From NCBI GenBank assembly GCA_018336015.1, contig JAGXQZ010000073.1:1-52188 (forward strand): a DNA stretch of 52,188 nt, written 5' to 3'. Position numbers and translations under genes: made by a program. Below are positions 42,583 through 51,625 of the stretch, one piece after another. How positions within the stretch are numbered: position 1 is the first letter of the stretch; every line of letters begins with the position of its first letter. A model generated the notes under the pieces. It was not told the origin of the DNA and ran no database searches. It was given only the letters and a program-made list of their open reading frames with translations. This DNA is from Algoriphagus sp. GTDB taxonomy: Bacteria; Bacteroidota; Bacteroidia; Cytophagales; Cyclobacteriaceae.

Positions 42583-43464
42583 TTAAAATTTGACCACTGA
42601 AGGCAAATATTTGGCTACCAAGTCTTCATAGTAAGGTTTGAGCGCTTTGGCATCGGGCGGCACAGGCACTTTAGAATACAAGTCGTAAGGATTGAATTTA
42701 TCCACCCACTTAAACATCTCGCGGTCGTGATCGCTCAGCAAGTGATCGTAGGCATTTTCACGATGCTGCGCATAAAAAGAGTGGTAGCGAATCATGTACA
42801 AGGCAGGTTCAGGAAGGTAATCTTTGAACATTTGATAGAGGTACTCATCGTGTCCCCATGACATCTTCACATTGTCCAAGCCACAGTGATGGGAATAGAC
42901 GCCGTACTTGGTATTGAATCGCTCATCGGTAGAATCAGGATTGAGCGCAAAAAACTCAGGATATACGATGCTATCAGAATGCTTGCAACCCACCGGGAAA
43001 GTATCTCCCACGACTGCCCACTGTGGTTCGCCAAAGAGACATAGCACCTTTCCCAAATCATGAATAAACCCAGTCAAAACAAACCAATCAGGATGCCCAT
43101 CCTGTCGGATGGCTTCTGAAGTCTGAAGTAAGTGCTGCAATTGATCAAGATTGGTGTCGGGATCAGAATCATCTACCAGCGTGTTCAGGTAGTTAACCGC
43201 ATCCCAAAAGGGCATTTCCTTTTTTTCAAACTTCAAGAACTCCTTTTCCTTTCCAACCACAAAATCATAGGTCTGATAGGTATGATTCAGTTTATAAAAC
43301 TCCCTCACGGTATTGACACGCTCGGAATCGTGATAGTTTCGGTAATCATCTTTAGCCTTTGCCTGCTTGCTTTTTGGTTCAGGGTATCGGACTAGTAAAT
43401 CATCCTCCCATTCTTCTATCGATTGGAGCGGTGCCTTTTCACTTTCTGACAAATTGGTTTTCAT
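42583..43464 (-). CDS. myo-Inositol oxygenase
   Basis: About 293 residues from ATG 43464 ([10 protein letters not shown]). The diiron HD-fold enzyme converts myo-inositol plus O2 to D-glucuronate. All six metal ligands known from mammalian MIOX have counterparts: H111, H135 and D136 (FIHDLGK), H205 (SWGHDEYLY), H228 (RYHSFY) and D261 (FNPYDLY). [20 protein letters not shown] is strongly conserved with animal enzymes. MIOX is less usual in bacteria than the NAD-dependent inositol route. Co-oriented with the symporter. Confidence 0.94.
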   Translation of the reverse strand: MKTNLSESEKAPLQSIEEWEDDLLVRYPEPKSKQAKAKDDYRNYHDSERVNTVREFYKLNHTYQTYDFVVGKEKEFLKFEKKEMPFWDAVNYLNTLVDDSDPDTNLDQLQHLLQTSEAIRQDGHPDWFVLTGFIHDLGKVLCLFGEPQWAVVGDTFPVGCKHSDSIVYPEFFALNPDSTDERFNTKYGVYSHHCGLDNVKMSWGHDEYLYQMFKDYLPEPALYMIRYHSFYAQHRENAYDHLLSDHDREMFKWVDKFNPYDLYSKVPVPPDAKALKPYYEDLVAKYLPSVVKF

Positions 43465-43543
43465 GGGCTTAGAGTTAATCTCGGAAGATAAAAACAAATT
43501 CAAAAAAATCCAGCACGCTTAGAACTATGGGATGTAAAACAAA

Positions 43544-43569
43544 AAAAGCCTCCGTTTCCGGAGGCTTTT
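43544..43569 (-). terminator. Terminator after the ABC permease gene
   Basis: Arms aaaagcctccg (43544-43554) and cggaggctttt (43559-43569) with loop tttc. On the minus strand it follows the stop at 43600 and ends in Ts, isolating the MIOX operon from the upstream ABC operon. Confidence 0.88.
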
Positions 43570-43599
43570 CTCAATTCTTAATTCATCATTTTCAATTTT

Positions 43600-46125
43600 T
43601 CAACCATTCCCTCTCAAAATCTCCATGGGAGGCTGATTGATGATTCTTCGACCATTGAGCCATCCCAGCACAATTGTCAGACCCGTAATGGCGAGATAAA
43701 TGACCAAACCCTCTTTCCAAGCCAAGCTGAAGTTCATCTCAAACACAAACTTCCCTAAGAGGAAAGTTGCCATGAATGAAAGTAAAATCCCCGAAAGCGA
43801 GGCCAAGCTTCCCAAAAAGAAGTATTCCAATGTATTGATCACTCTCACTATCGCCGAACTCGCTCCAAGCGTACGAAGCAAGATACTTTCTCTCATACGC
43901 TGGTATTTACTGATGATAAGTGAGCTGATCAATACCAAAATCCCTGTGGCAATAGAGAAAAAGGCCATAAACTGGATCACAAAACTGATTTTGCCCAGGA
44001 TATCTTCCAAGGTTTCCACTATAGTTCCCAGGTTGATAATCGAAATATTGGGAAACTCCCTTACGATCTCAGACTGCACATCAGCAGCCTGACGGTCATT
44101 TTGAGTCTTGGTGATGATCACATGGAATTTCGGAGCTTGCTCCAAAACTCCATTTGGAAACAGCACCAGGAAGTTGGTCGACACCTGATTAAATTTCACA
44201 TCACGGAAGCTTCCGATATACGTCTTAATAGGCCTGCCTTGCACATTGAAGACCAACTCATCTCCTAATTTCATTTTATTTCCTTCACCAAACCCTCTTT
44301 CCAAAGAGACAAAGATGCTATCTCCTTTAGCCCCAAGCGGGATTAATGTCCCAGAACTCAAGGTCTCCGAGGAGATCAATGTATCGCGATAGGTCACACG
44401 AAACTCCCGATTATACAGCCATCGACTGTAATTCTCTTCGTCAGGCTTTTCCTCATTTTCCTTTTTATCGATGCCATTGATCTCGTTGAGCTGCATGGTC
44501 ACGATAGGCACTTCCTGTAGAACACGCATTTTGCGATCCGTTACTTTTGATCGGACATCCTCCAACTGTGGCGTCTGAATATCAAACATCAGCATGTTGG
44601 GCTGGTCCTCCTTGTCTGCAAACTTGGCTTCCTGAAGAAGTTGATTTTGAAGGAAAAAGAGGGTACTGATCATCGCGGTCCCCAATCCGATAGTGGCAAT
44701 AAGCGAAATAGTCTGATTATTTGGCCGATACAAATTAGCTAAGGCTTGTCGCCAAGGATAGCTGAGTGAAATCGGCAAAAAGCGTCTCACTGCCCACATG
44801 ATCAACTTGCCCACTCCCCAAAGCGCCCCAAATGCCACCAACACAAATCCTGTAAAGCCCAAAGCCCAAGTCACTTGCTTGAGTAAAAAGAAGCTGAAGC
44901 CAAAGATGAACAGAAGAATCCCCACAATCACCGCCCATCGAGCAGGATCTTTCAGCATCGTCGAGTCAGCGGTCTCAGGCCTCAAAGTGGCCATCGGAGA
45001 CACATTTCGAACCTTGAGCAAAGGAAGTAAAGCAAACAGCACAGAAACCAGCAAACCTGTCACCATGCCAAAGCCCACTGATTGCCAAGAAATCCCTACG
45101 GTAACTTCCACAGGAAGAAAGTCCGCAAAGATCACCGGAAGGATAAACTGAAGAAGCGTTCCCAAAACCGATCCGATCAATGCTCCGAAGAGTCCCATGA
45201 TGACGATTTCGACAAGATAGATAAGTAATACATCCAGAGAAGCTACTCCCAAGCATCTCAAGACAGCGACCGAGGCAAGCTTTTCTTTCACAAATACATT
45301 GACCGCTGAGGCGACGCCCACGCAACCCAAAAGCAAAGCGATAAAGGCAACAAGACTTAGAAAATTGGAAAGATTGCCGAATGAACGACCTGTACTTCTT
45401 TTTCTGTCTTCCACCGTATCGGCATCTACCCGGTCTATCTCCCACTGATCTTCGAATGGCTTAATCAGCTCATCGACATCGGTGCCTGGCGCAAACTGTA
45501 AATAGCGATTGTATTCCACACGGCTGCCATACTGCACCAGCCCGGTTTCTTCCAGATAGGCCATCGGAATGTAGACTGCGGGTGCTACAGAAGCGGTAAT
45601 GCCAGTTTGACCCGGAACCTTTTGAAGCTCTCCGACAATCTCAAACAGGACAGCCCCGACTTTGATAGAGTCGCCTACTTGAGCATCAAACTGCGCCATT
45701 AAGGTCTTTTCAACCAGCGCCTTTTTTCCTCCACTTCTGAAATCTGCGTCCCCTTCAACTGGAACTGTTTCCAATTTTCCATAAAAAGGAAAATCCCCTT
45801 CCAAGGCCCTCACTTGGGTCAGACGGCTGGCATCTTTTTTTGGAAAAGCTACCATGGAAGCAAAGTTGACCTCAGAGGCCATAGCCACGGCTACCGAGTC
45901 CAAAGCCTGGTCTCCGAGAGGCTTGTTATTTTCCAGGACCAAGTCTGCGCCCAAAAGCTCCTTGGCCTGACTGTCAATGTCTTTGACTAGATTTTCTCCA
46001 AAACTGCTGATCGCCACCAATGCCGCGATTCCCACCACAATGGAAGAGACAAAAAGCAGTAAGCGGGAGAGATTTTTTCGAAAATCCCTCATCGCCATCC
46101 TAAAGATCCAATTAAAATCAGGCAT
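43600..46125 (-). CDS. ABC transporter permease, FtsX-like, YbbP type
   Basis: About 841 residues from ATG 46125 (MPDFNWIFRMAMRDFRKNL); the frame to 46242 is unlikely since it runs far into the ATPase gene. Layout: TM1 (about 20-40), a periplasmic MacB-like domain, then several membrane helices (about 260-500), a second large periplasmic domain (about 510-700) and three terminal helices (about 715-835). The long two-halved form is typical of the YbbP group rather than MacB. It overlaps the ATPase gene by 8 bases. Probably extracts or releases lipids or lipoproteins; substrate unproven. Confidence 0.9.
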   Translation of the reverse strand: MPDFNWIFRMAMRDFRKNLSRLLLFVSSIVVGIAALVAISSFGENLVKDIDSQAKELLGADLVLENNKPLGDQALDSVAVAMASEVNFASMVAFPKKDASRLTQVRALEGDFPFYGKLETVPVEGDADFRSGGKKALVEKTLMAQFDAQVGDSIKVGAVLFEIVGELQKVPGQTGITASVAPAVYIPMAYLEETGLVQYGSRVEYNRYLQFAPGTDVDELIKPFEDQWEIDRVDADTVEDRKRSTGRSFGNLSNFLSLVAFIALLLGCVGVASAVNVFVKEKLASVAVLRCLGVASLDVLLIYLVEIVIMGLFGALIGSVLGTLLQFILPVIFADFLPVEVTVGISWQSVGFGMVTGLLVSVLFALLPLLKVRNVSPMATLRPETADSTMLKDPARWAVIVGILLFIFGFSFFLLKQVTWALGFTGFVLVAFGALWGVGKLIMWAVRRFLPISLSYPWRQALANLYRPNNQTISLIATIGLGTAMISTLFFLQNQLLQEAKFADKEDQPNMLMFDIQTPQLEDVRSKVTDRKMRVLQEVPIVTMQLNEINGIDKKENEEKPDEENYSRWLYNREFRVTYRDTLISSETLSSGTLIPLGAKGDSIFVSLERGFGEGNKMKLGDELVFNVQGRPIKTYIGSFRDVKFNQVSTNFLVLFPNGVLEQAPKFHVIITKTQNDRQAADVQSEIVREFPNISIINLGTIVETLEDILGKISFVIQFMAFFSIATGILVLISSLIISKYQRMRESILLRTLGASSAIVRVINTLEYFFLGSLASLSGILLSFMATFLLGKFVFEMNFSLAWKEGLVIYLAITGLTIVLGWLNGRRIINQPPMEILRGNG

Positions 46126-46795
46126 GGGTTTCCTCCTGTATTTTACCGCCCTTGATATGAATGATTCGCTGAGTCTTAGCCGCCAATTCCAAGTCGTGGG
46201 TGACCAAAATGAGCGTAGTTCCTTTTTCCTTATTGAGGTCAAAAATCAATCGCTCAATCATCTCCCCCGTCTCCGTATCGAGGTTACCGGTGGGCTCGTC
46301 CGCAAAAAGAATCTTTGGCTCATTGGCAAAAGCTCTGGCAATAGATACCCGCTGCTGCTCACCACCGGATAGTTGGGTGGGATAGTGAGTAGCGCGGTCT
46401 TTTAGCCCTACTTTTTCCAGCAATTCCAAGGCTTTGGATTTGGCATCTTTCCGCTTTTTTAACTCAAGTGGAACCATCACATTTTCCAAAGCCGTCAAGG
46501 TGGGCAGCAGCTGGAAATTTTGAAAGATAAACCCGACGTCCTTGTTGCGGACTGCAGCACGCTGATCTTCATTGAGCTTCTCAAGAGCTTGACCATTAAG
46601 TACCACCGAACCTGTGGAACCGGAATCTAAACCTGCACAGAGTCCAAGAAGAGTGGTTTTACCGCTACCTGACGGCCCTACAATGGAGATCGTCTCTCCG
46701 GCTTGAATTTCAAAATTGACATTTTCCAAAACAGTAAGCTTGCGGCTCCCGCTTTGATAAGTTTTAGAAAGATTGCGAATCGCTAGAATGCTCAT
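46118..46795 (-). CDS. ABC transporter ATP-binding protein, YbbA/LolD type
   Basis: About 225 residues from ATG 46795 (MSILAIRNLSKTYQSGSRK). Walker A GPSGSGKTT (about 40-48), Q loop FIFQNFQLLPTL, signature LSGGEQQR, Walker B ILFADEPTGNLD and H loop LVTHDLELA are all present, so it is an active ATPase. MacB/LolD-like family. Translationally coupled to the permease. A TesA-like esterase lies divergent upstream, as in the E. coli ybbA-ybbP/tesA locus. Confidence 0.94.
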   Translation of the reverse strand: MSILAIRNLSKTYQSGSRKLTVLENVNFEIQAGETISIVGPSGSGKTTLLGLCAGLDSGSTGSVVLNGQALEKLNEDQRAAVRNKDVGFIFQNFQLLPTLTALENVMVPLELKKRKDAKSKALELLEKVGLKDRATHYPTQLSGGEQQRVSIARAFANEPKILFADEPTGNLDTETGEMIERLIFDLNKEKGTTLILVTHDLELAAKTQRIIHIKGGKIQEETHA

Positions 46796-47046
46796 GGAGT
46801 AAAATAAAAACAAGTGACTGTGTAAACGCTATTGAGCAACAATAGTTAAAATGCTCAAATTAGGCCTAGTGAACCTCAGTAAAGAAAATAAAATTCCCCG
46901 GCTTGGACCAGTCAGATTCGACAGACGGGTAGAATGCCTCGACTAACGAGGAAAAAGGAATTTTTGAAGAATATTTTCCAACTTTGAACCCAGGGATGTA
47001 AACCTTTTGGGCTGAAATCCTTTCATAGATCAAAATCACTTTAACC

Positions 47047-47736
47047 ATGAAGATTCATTTCCAGATTGCCTCATTTTTTACCCTCGTAGTCGTAAGTTTC
47101 TTGTTAGTTTCCTGCGGAGGAAAAAGCTCTGAAACAACCAATCAAACCAATGCTGACAGCACAGCTGTAAGCCAAAAATCAGAACAAAAACTTATCCTCT
47201 TCTTTGGAAACAGCCTCACCGCGGGATACGGAATAGACCCTGAAGATGCATTTCCCGGTCTGACTCAGGCTGCGATTGATAGCCTAGGCAAAGACTACAA
47301 AGTAATCAATGGTGGACTGAGTGGGGAAACCACCGCAGGTGGATTAAGCAGGCTGGATTGGTTTTTGGAAGAGGAGCCCTATTTGTTCGTTTTAGAACTG
47401 GGAGGAAATGACGGCTTACGCGGGATTCAGCTAAGCGAAACCAAAAAGAACCTCCTTGGCATCATTGATAAGGTGAGGGAAAAGTACCCTAACACCAAAA
47501 TCATCCTTGCAGGCATGCAAATCCCACCAAACATGGGACAGGAATATACCGATGAATTCAAAACCATCTATCCTGCTGTGGCAAAAGAGAAAAATGTAAC
47601 CTTGATTCCTTTTCTTTTGGATGGCGTAGCGGGCAATCCAGACTTAAACTTACCTGACGGAATTCATCCGACCGAAGCGGGACATAAGATCGTTTTTGGG
47701 ACGATTTGGCCGTTTATAGAGCAGGCTATTCAGTAA
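47047..47736 (+). CDS. TesA-like GDSL/SGNH esterase lipoprotein
   Basis: A 229-residue lipoprotein (lipobox LLVSC, Cys23) with an SGNH hydrolase domain (about 48-229). Block I reads FFGNSLTAGYG, with Asn55 where the common motif has Asp, and nucleophile Ser56. Block II is VINGGLSGETTAGG, block III LELGGNDGLRG, and block V DGIHPTEAGH with catalytic Asp/His. The family includes TesA thioesterase I/lysophospholipase L1 and arylesterases. It diverges from the YbbAP-like ABC operon. Confidence 0.92.
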   Translation: MKIHFQIASFFTLVVVSFLLVSCGGKSSETTNQTNADSTAVSQKSEQKLILFFGNSLTAGYGIDPEDAFPGLTQAAIDSLGKDYKVINGGLSGETTAGGLSRLDWFLEEEPYLFVLELGGNDGLRGIQLSETKKNLLGIIDKVREKYPNTKIILAGMQIPPNMGQEYTDEFKTIYPAVAKEKNVTLIPFLLDGVAGNPDLNLPDGIHPTEAGHKIVFGTIWPFIEQAIQ

Positions 47737-47837
47737 AAAAGTACCACTGTAACCCGCTGACAACTTTTTCAAGGGAAAGGATTTCTATCCTCAATTTTTT
47801 TGACCTATATTTTCGACTTCATTAAAATTTTTAAAAA

Positions 47838-49580
47838 ATGAGCTTTCAAATCAAAGAAACTCCAGATAGCTATGATGTGATCATCGTAGGGTCTGGTGCC
47901 GGCGGAGGGATGGCTTCCAAAATCCTATCCGAGGCTGGGTTGTCAGTAGCAGTGGTGGAGGCAGGAGGGGATTTTGACCCGGCAAAAGACGAGGACAGAA
48001 CCCAACTCAGACCACCTTGGGAATCACCAAGAAGGGGTGCCGGTACCCGTATCCGCCCATTTGGAGATTTTGATCAGGCCATAGGCGGATGGGATATCGA
48101 CGGAGAGCCTTATACCCGAAAAGACGGTACTCAGTTTGACTGGTTCCGATCCAGAATGGTAGGAGGAAGAACCAACCACTGGGGAAGAATTTCCTTACGA
48201 TTTGGCCCAAATGACTTCAAACGTGCCAGCATCGATGGCATGGGGCATGACTGGCCCATCGGATACGATGATTTGAAGCCATACTATGACAAAGTAGACA
48301 AGCTGATCGGGGTTTTTGGATCCAAAGAAGGAATTTTTAATGAGCCAGATGGCTTTTTCTTACCTCCTCCAAAACCTAGACTTCACGAACTCATCATTAA
48401 AAAAGGTGCGGACAAAGCCAATATCCCGATGATCCCGGGTCGTCTATCTATGCTGACCCGTCCGATCAACAATGAACGTGGCGTTTGCTTTTTCTGCGCA
48501 CAGTGTAACCGAGCTTGTCAAGCCTATGCAGACTTTTCTGCGGGGACTTGCTTAGTACATCCTGCGATGAAAAAAGGCAAGGTAGACCTCTACACCTTCT
48601 CCATGGTCAGGAAGGTAACTACGGACGATACCGGAAAAGCAACCGGGGTGTCTTTCGTCTCCAAAGTGGATATGAAGGAATACAAACTCAAATCAAGGGT
48701 AGTCGTTTTGGGGGCTTCGGCATGCGAATCTTCTCGAATCCTGATGAACTCCAAGTCGAAAGTATATCCTAACGGAATCGGTGCAGATTCAGGAGTCCTC
48801 GGACGCTATCTGCATGACTCCACCGGTGCCGACCGTATGGGTATCATGCCAGAACTGATCGACCGAGATCGCTACAATGAAGACGGCGTAGGTGGCATGC
48901 ATATGTACACCCCTTGGTGGTTGGACAATAAAAAATTAGACTTCGCACGTGGCTACCACATCGAATATTGGGGAGGCATGGGCCAGCCTGCCTATGGGAC
49001 TGGCGGCAGTATGGACAGTATGCGGAAATACCTCAAGGATGAATTTGGAAATCCAAGTCCAAACGGAGGCTATGGCGAAGGGCTGAAAAAAGACATCCGT
49101 CGCATCTATGGCTCCACACTGGGTATGTCAGGCCGTGGAGAAAGTATCCCACAATACACAAACTATTGCGAAATCGATCCGAATGTGGTCGATAAATACG
49201 GTATCCCGGTACTTCGATTCCACTACAAATGGACCGATCAGGAGATCAAGCAAGCCAAGCACATGCAGGATACCTTTGAGGAAATCCTGACCAATGCCGG
49301 TGCCACTCTTCTTGGCACCAAACCTGGACCTGAAACCATGTACGGACTCGCTGCGCCGGGCCGTATCATCCACGAAGTAGGCACTACCCGAATGGGCAAT
49401 GACCCGAAATCTTCCGTGGTCAACTCCAACTGCCAAGTGCACGATTGCAAAAACGTATTTGTGGTGGATGCTGGACCTTTTGTGTCTCAGGCAGACAAAA
49501 ACCCAACCTGGACCATTTTGGCGCTTTCTTGGAGAACTTCAGATTACATCGTCGATCAGCTAAAACAGAAAAACATCTAA
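47838..49580 (+). CDS. GMC-family FAD-dependent oxidoreductase
   Basis: A 580-residue flavoprotein. FAD motif VIIVGSGAGGGMASKIL (about 14-30), then EAGGDFDP, MVGGRTNHWG and the C-terminal GTTRMGNDP plus VVDAGPFVSQADKNPTWTIL segments typical of GMC sugar/alcohol dehydrogenases. A Cys cluster C217-x2-C220-x2-C223-x3-C227 (FFCAQCNRACQAY) lies in the middle. It has no signal peptide, but its gene is 3 bases upstream of a Tat-type subunit-3 gene, so it is probably exported folded with that partner. It probably oxidises a sugar or polyol; substrate unknown. Confidence 0.93.
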   Translation: MSFQIKETPDSYDVIIVGSGAGGGMASKILSEAGLSVAVVEAGGDFDPAKDEDRTQLRPPWESPRRGAGTRIRPFGDFDQAIGGWDIDGEPYTRKDGTQFDWFRSRMVGGRTNHWGRISLRFGPNDFKRASIDGMGHDWPIGYDDLKPYYDKVDKLIGVFGSKEGIFNEPDGFFLPPPKPRLHELIIKKGADKANIPMIPGRLSMLTRPINNERGVCFFCAQCNRACQAYADFSAGTCLVHPAMKKGKVDLYTFSMVRKVTTDDTGKATGVSFVSKVDMKEYKLKSRVVVLGASACESSRILMNSKSKVYPNGIGADSGVLGRYLHDSTGADRMGIMPELIDRDRYNEDGVGGMHMYTPWWLDNKKLDFARGYHIEYWGGMGQPAYGTGGSMDSMRKYLKDEFGNPSPNGGYGEGLKKDIRRIYGSTLGMSGRGESIPQYTNYCEIDPNVVDKYGIPVLRFHYKWTDQEIKQAKHMQDTFEEILTNAGATLLGTKPGPETMYGLAAPGRIIHEVGTTRMGNDPKSSVVNSNCQVHDCKNVFVVDAGPFVSQADKNPTWTILALSWRTSDYIVDQLKQKNI

Positions 49581-49583
49581 GCC

Positions 49584-50288
49584 ATGAACAGAAGAGAAAA
49601 CCTAAAACTGCTCTTTACCGGCTCTGTGGGAGCGGGATTGTTATTGACCGGATGTGAACCTGAGCAGGTAGCTGTACAAGGACAAGTCATCACAGGAGGC
49701 ACACCGGGTGGACGTACAGAAGAAGAAAAAGCGCGTGACGCGAAGTTGCTTTCTGAGAATTTCTTGACTGATGAAGAAAAGAAAAAGCTAAGCACCCTGG
49801 TGGACATTATCATGCCGGCAGATGCTGAGTCCCCTTCAGCCACCGAGTTGAAGGTGCCGGATTTCATCGAGTTTATGATGAAAGATCAGCCCAACATGCA
49901 GACGCCGATGAGAGGTGGTCTGATGTGGTTGGACTTTGAGGCCGATGAGTTGTTTGGCAAAAAATTCAACGACCTTAGCCAAGAAGAAGTCATCCAAATT
50001 GTGGATTTGGTTGCTTGGCCTGACAAAGCTACTGAAGCTTACTCGGGAGGTGTTCGCTGGTTTAACATGCTCCGCAATCTGACTTGCTCAGGCTATTTCT
50101 CTACCGAGGCCGGCTGGAAATACATGGGCTACATGGGTAACCAAGCCAATGTGTGGGATGGTGTACCTCAAAAAGTCCTAGACAAGCACGGCGTCTCCAA
50201 TCCTGAGAAATATGCAGCCATCTACCTCAAACCCGAAGAGCGAGGCAAAGTCGCCGAATGGGACGAAGAAGGAAACCTGATCGGATAA
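49584..50288 (+). CDS. Gluconate 2-dehydrogenase subunit 3-like protein, Tat lipoprotein
   Basis: A 234-residue protein. The N-terminus NRRENLKLLFTGSVGAGLL carries a Tat-like RRxxLK motif and a lipobox (LTGC, Cys24). The body matches the subunit-3 family: LTDEEKKKLSTLVDIIMPADAE, VPDFIEFMM, GGLMWLDFEADELFGKKFND and YSGGVRWFNMLRNLTCSGYF. This family forms the small subunit of membrane-linked GMC dehydrogenases and carries the Tat signal. Together with the upstream GMC gene it should make a two-subunit dehydrogenase; no dedicated cytochrome c subunit is adjacent. Confidence 0.92.
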   Translation: MNRRENLKLLFTGSVGAGLLLTGCEPEQVAVQGQVITGGTPGGRTEEEKARDAKLLSENFLTDEEKKKLSTLVDIIMPADAESPSATELKVPDFIEFMMKDQPNMQTPMRGGLMWLDFEADELFGKKFNDLSQEEVIQIVDLVAWPDKATEAYSGGVRWFNMLRNLTCSGYFSTEAGWKYMGYMGNQANVWDGVPQKVLDKHGVSNPEKYAAIYLKPEERGKVAEWDEEGNLIG

Positions 50289-50310
50289 TCTGTATTGAAG
50301 TTTGAATGCA

Positions 50311-50342
50311 AAATCCACGGCCTAGAAACCGTGGATTTTTTT
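50311..50342 (+). terminator. Terminator after the GMC operon
   Basis: Arms aaatccacgg (50311-50320) and ccgtggattt (50329-50338) with an 8-base loop and a T run. Confidence 0.88.
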
Positions 50343-50379
50343 ATTCGTTCTAACTTCGTCCCAGTTAAAACCCAGCTTT

Positions 50380-51465
50380 ATGAATTTTACCTTTTCCTTC
50401 AAAACCATCCACAGTCTACTCTTTTCAGCTTTTCTTCTACTTGTATGTGGCTGCTCCAAAAATGTAACCATGACTAGGCTGGTACCCGCTCCAGTCACAG
50501 TGCCCAGCCATATTCAAAAAATCGTGCTGGTCGATCGGACCAAACCTCAAAGTGAAGGCTTGGCGATCTTAGAAGGAATCATCACTGGCGAACTCCCATT
50601 TGAGGTTCGCAATGCCGTTCAGGCGACCCTTTCTTCACTCCAGATGAGTCTCAATTCCTCCCCTAGATTTCAGATCGTAAGAGCTAACGAACGGCTTCCT
50701 GGAGGAATCTTCGGACAGATGTTTCCCAATCCACTGGATTGGTATACGGTGGAGCAACTTGCCAATCGATACGATGCCGATGCAGTCTTGACCTTGGAAA
50801 ATTTCAGTTCAGACTTCATCATTACCGATCAGCAGCGCTTGATCAAAAAGACCGTGACCGAAGGCAAAACTACCCGACAGATCGAAGTACAGGGCTGGTA
50901 TGTCGAGGGAGTGGCCAATGTCAGCGCAGGATTTCGCCTGTATGATCCAAAGGATCGGAATATGGTAGATCAGCAGCGCTTTGAGAAGAAAAACCTCTGG
51001 TCGGCCGAGGGAGAGACCAAAGCCCAAGCTTTGGCCTTGCTCATCACTAAAGCGGACGCGGCAAGAGCTGTCGGAGAAATGGCCGGTGCAGGATATGCGA
51101 CCAAAATCGCTCCAATGTATGCCCAAATCAATCGTGGCTTTTTCCCCAAATCCAAAACCGACCCTGCCGTATCAAAAGGTGCCCGACTCGCTGAAGTAGA
51201 CCAATGGGAGCAAGCGATTGAAACATGGAAAGCGGCTTTACCCGGGTTCGATGAGAAAAGCGGGGGAATGCTTGCTTACAATATCGGCGTCGGATATGAA
51301 GTTTTGGGTTCTCTCGATTTGGCAAAAGAATGGGCTGGAAGAGCTTACACAGATTTTGGAATCAAAAAAGCAAGAAATTATGTCCGAACTCTAAATGGAT
51401 TGATCAATCAACAAATCCTCCTTGAGCGGCAAATGCAAAAAGGGAACAAACTTGAAGAAAATTAG
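50380..51465 (+). CDS. DUF6340-like lipoprotein
   Basis: A 361-residue protein with signal peptide and lipobox (LLVCGC; Cys25 likely). The N-terminal half has IQKIVLVDRTKP, LQMSLNSSPRFQIVRANERLPGG and VEQLANRYDADAVLTLENF, resembling the GNA1162/CsgG-like lipoprotein fold. It ends with TPR-like helices (DQWEQAIETWKAALPG; GVGYEVLGSLDLAKEWAGRAY). This fits the Bacteroidota family I recall as DUF6340. Likely periplasmic or outer-membrane; function unknown. Terminator-like stems overlap and follow its stop. Confidence 0.78.
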   Translation: MNFTFSFKTIHSLLFSAFLLLVCGCSKNVTMTRLVPAPVTVPSHIQKIVLVDRTKPQSEGLAILEGIITGELPFEVRNAVQATLSSLQMSLNSSPRFQIVRANERLPGGIFGQMFPNPLDWYTVEQLANRYDADAVLTLENFSSDFIITDQQRLIKKTVTEGKTTRQIEVQGWYVEGVANVSAGFRLYDPKDRNMVDQQRFEKKNLWSAEGETKAQALALLITKADAARAVGEMAGAGYATKIAPMYAQINRGFFPKSKTDPAVSKGARLAEVDQWEQAIETWKAALPGFDEKSGGMLAYNIGVGYEVLGSLDLAKEWAGRAYTDFGIKKARNYVRTLNGLINQQILLERQMQKGNKLEEN

Positions 51466-51475
51466 TCCCCTTTTT
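51437..51475 (+). terminator. Weak hairpin overlapping the DUF6340-like gene end
   Basis: Arms aaaaaggg (51437-51444) and cccttttt (51468-51475) flank the stop codon region. Weaker than the stem at 51560. Confidence 0.4.
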
Positions 51476-51559
51476 GGGATGTTGAATTGGAACAATGGCT
51501 CTTCGGAAATCAAAAGGCAATTTCCAATCCTATTCCCTTCTAAAACTTGCTTTTTCCAC

Positions 51560-51594
51560 TCGCGGGGAAGGTCGCCTGACTTTCCCCGCGATTG
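51560..51594 (+). terminator. Strong GC-rich hairpin before the beta-propeller gene
   Basis: Perfect arms tcgcggggaa (51560-51569) and ttccccgcga (51582-51591) with a 12-base loop and a short T-rich tail; probably ends the DUF6340 transcript. Confidence 0.75.
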
Positions 51595-51625
51595 TTTATA
51601 TTCCCTCCTGATCAAAGAAAACCAC

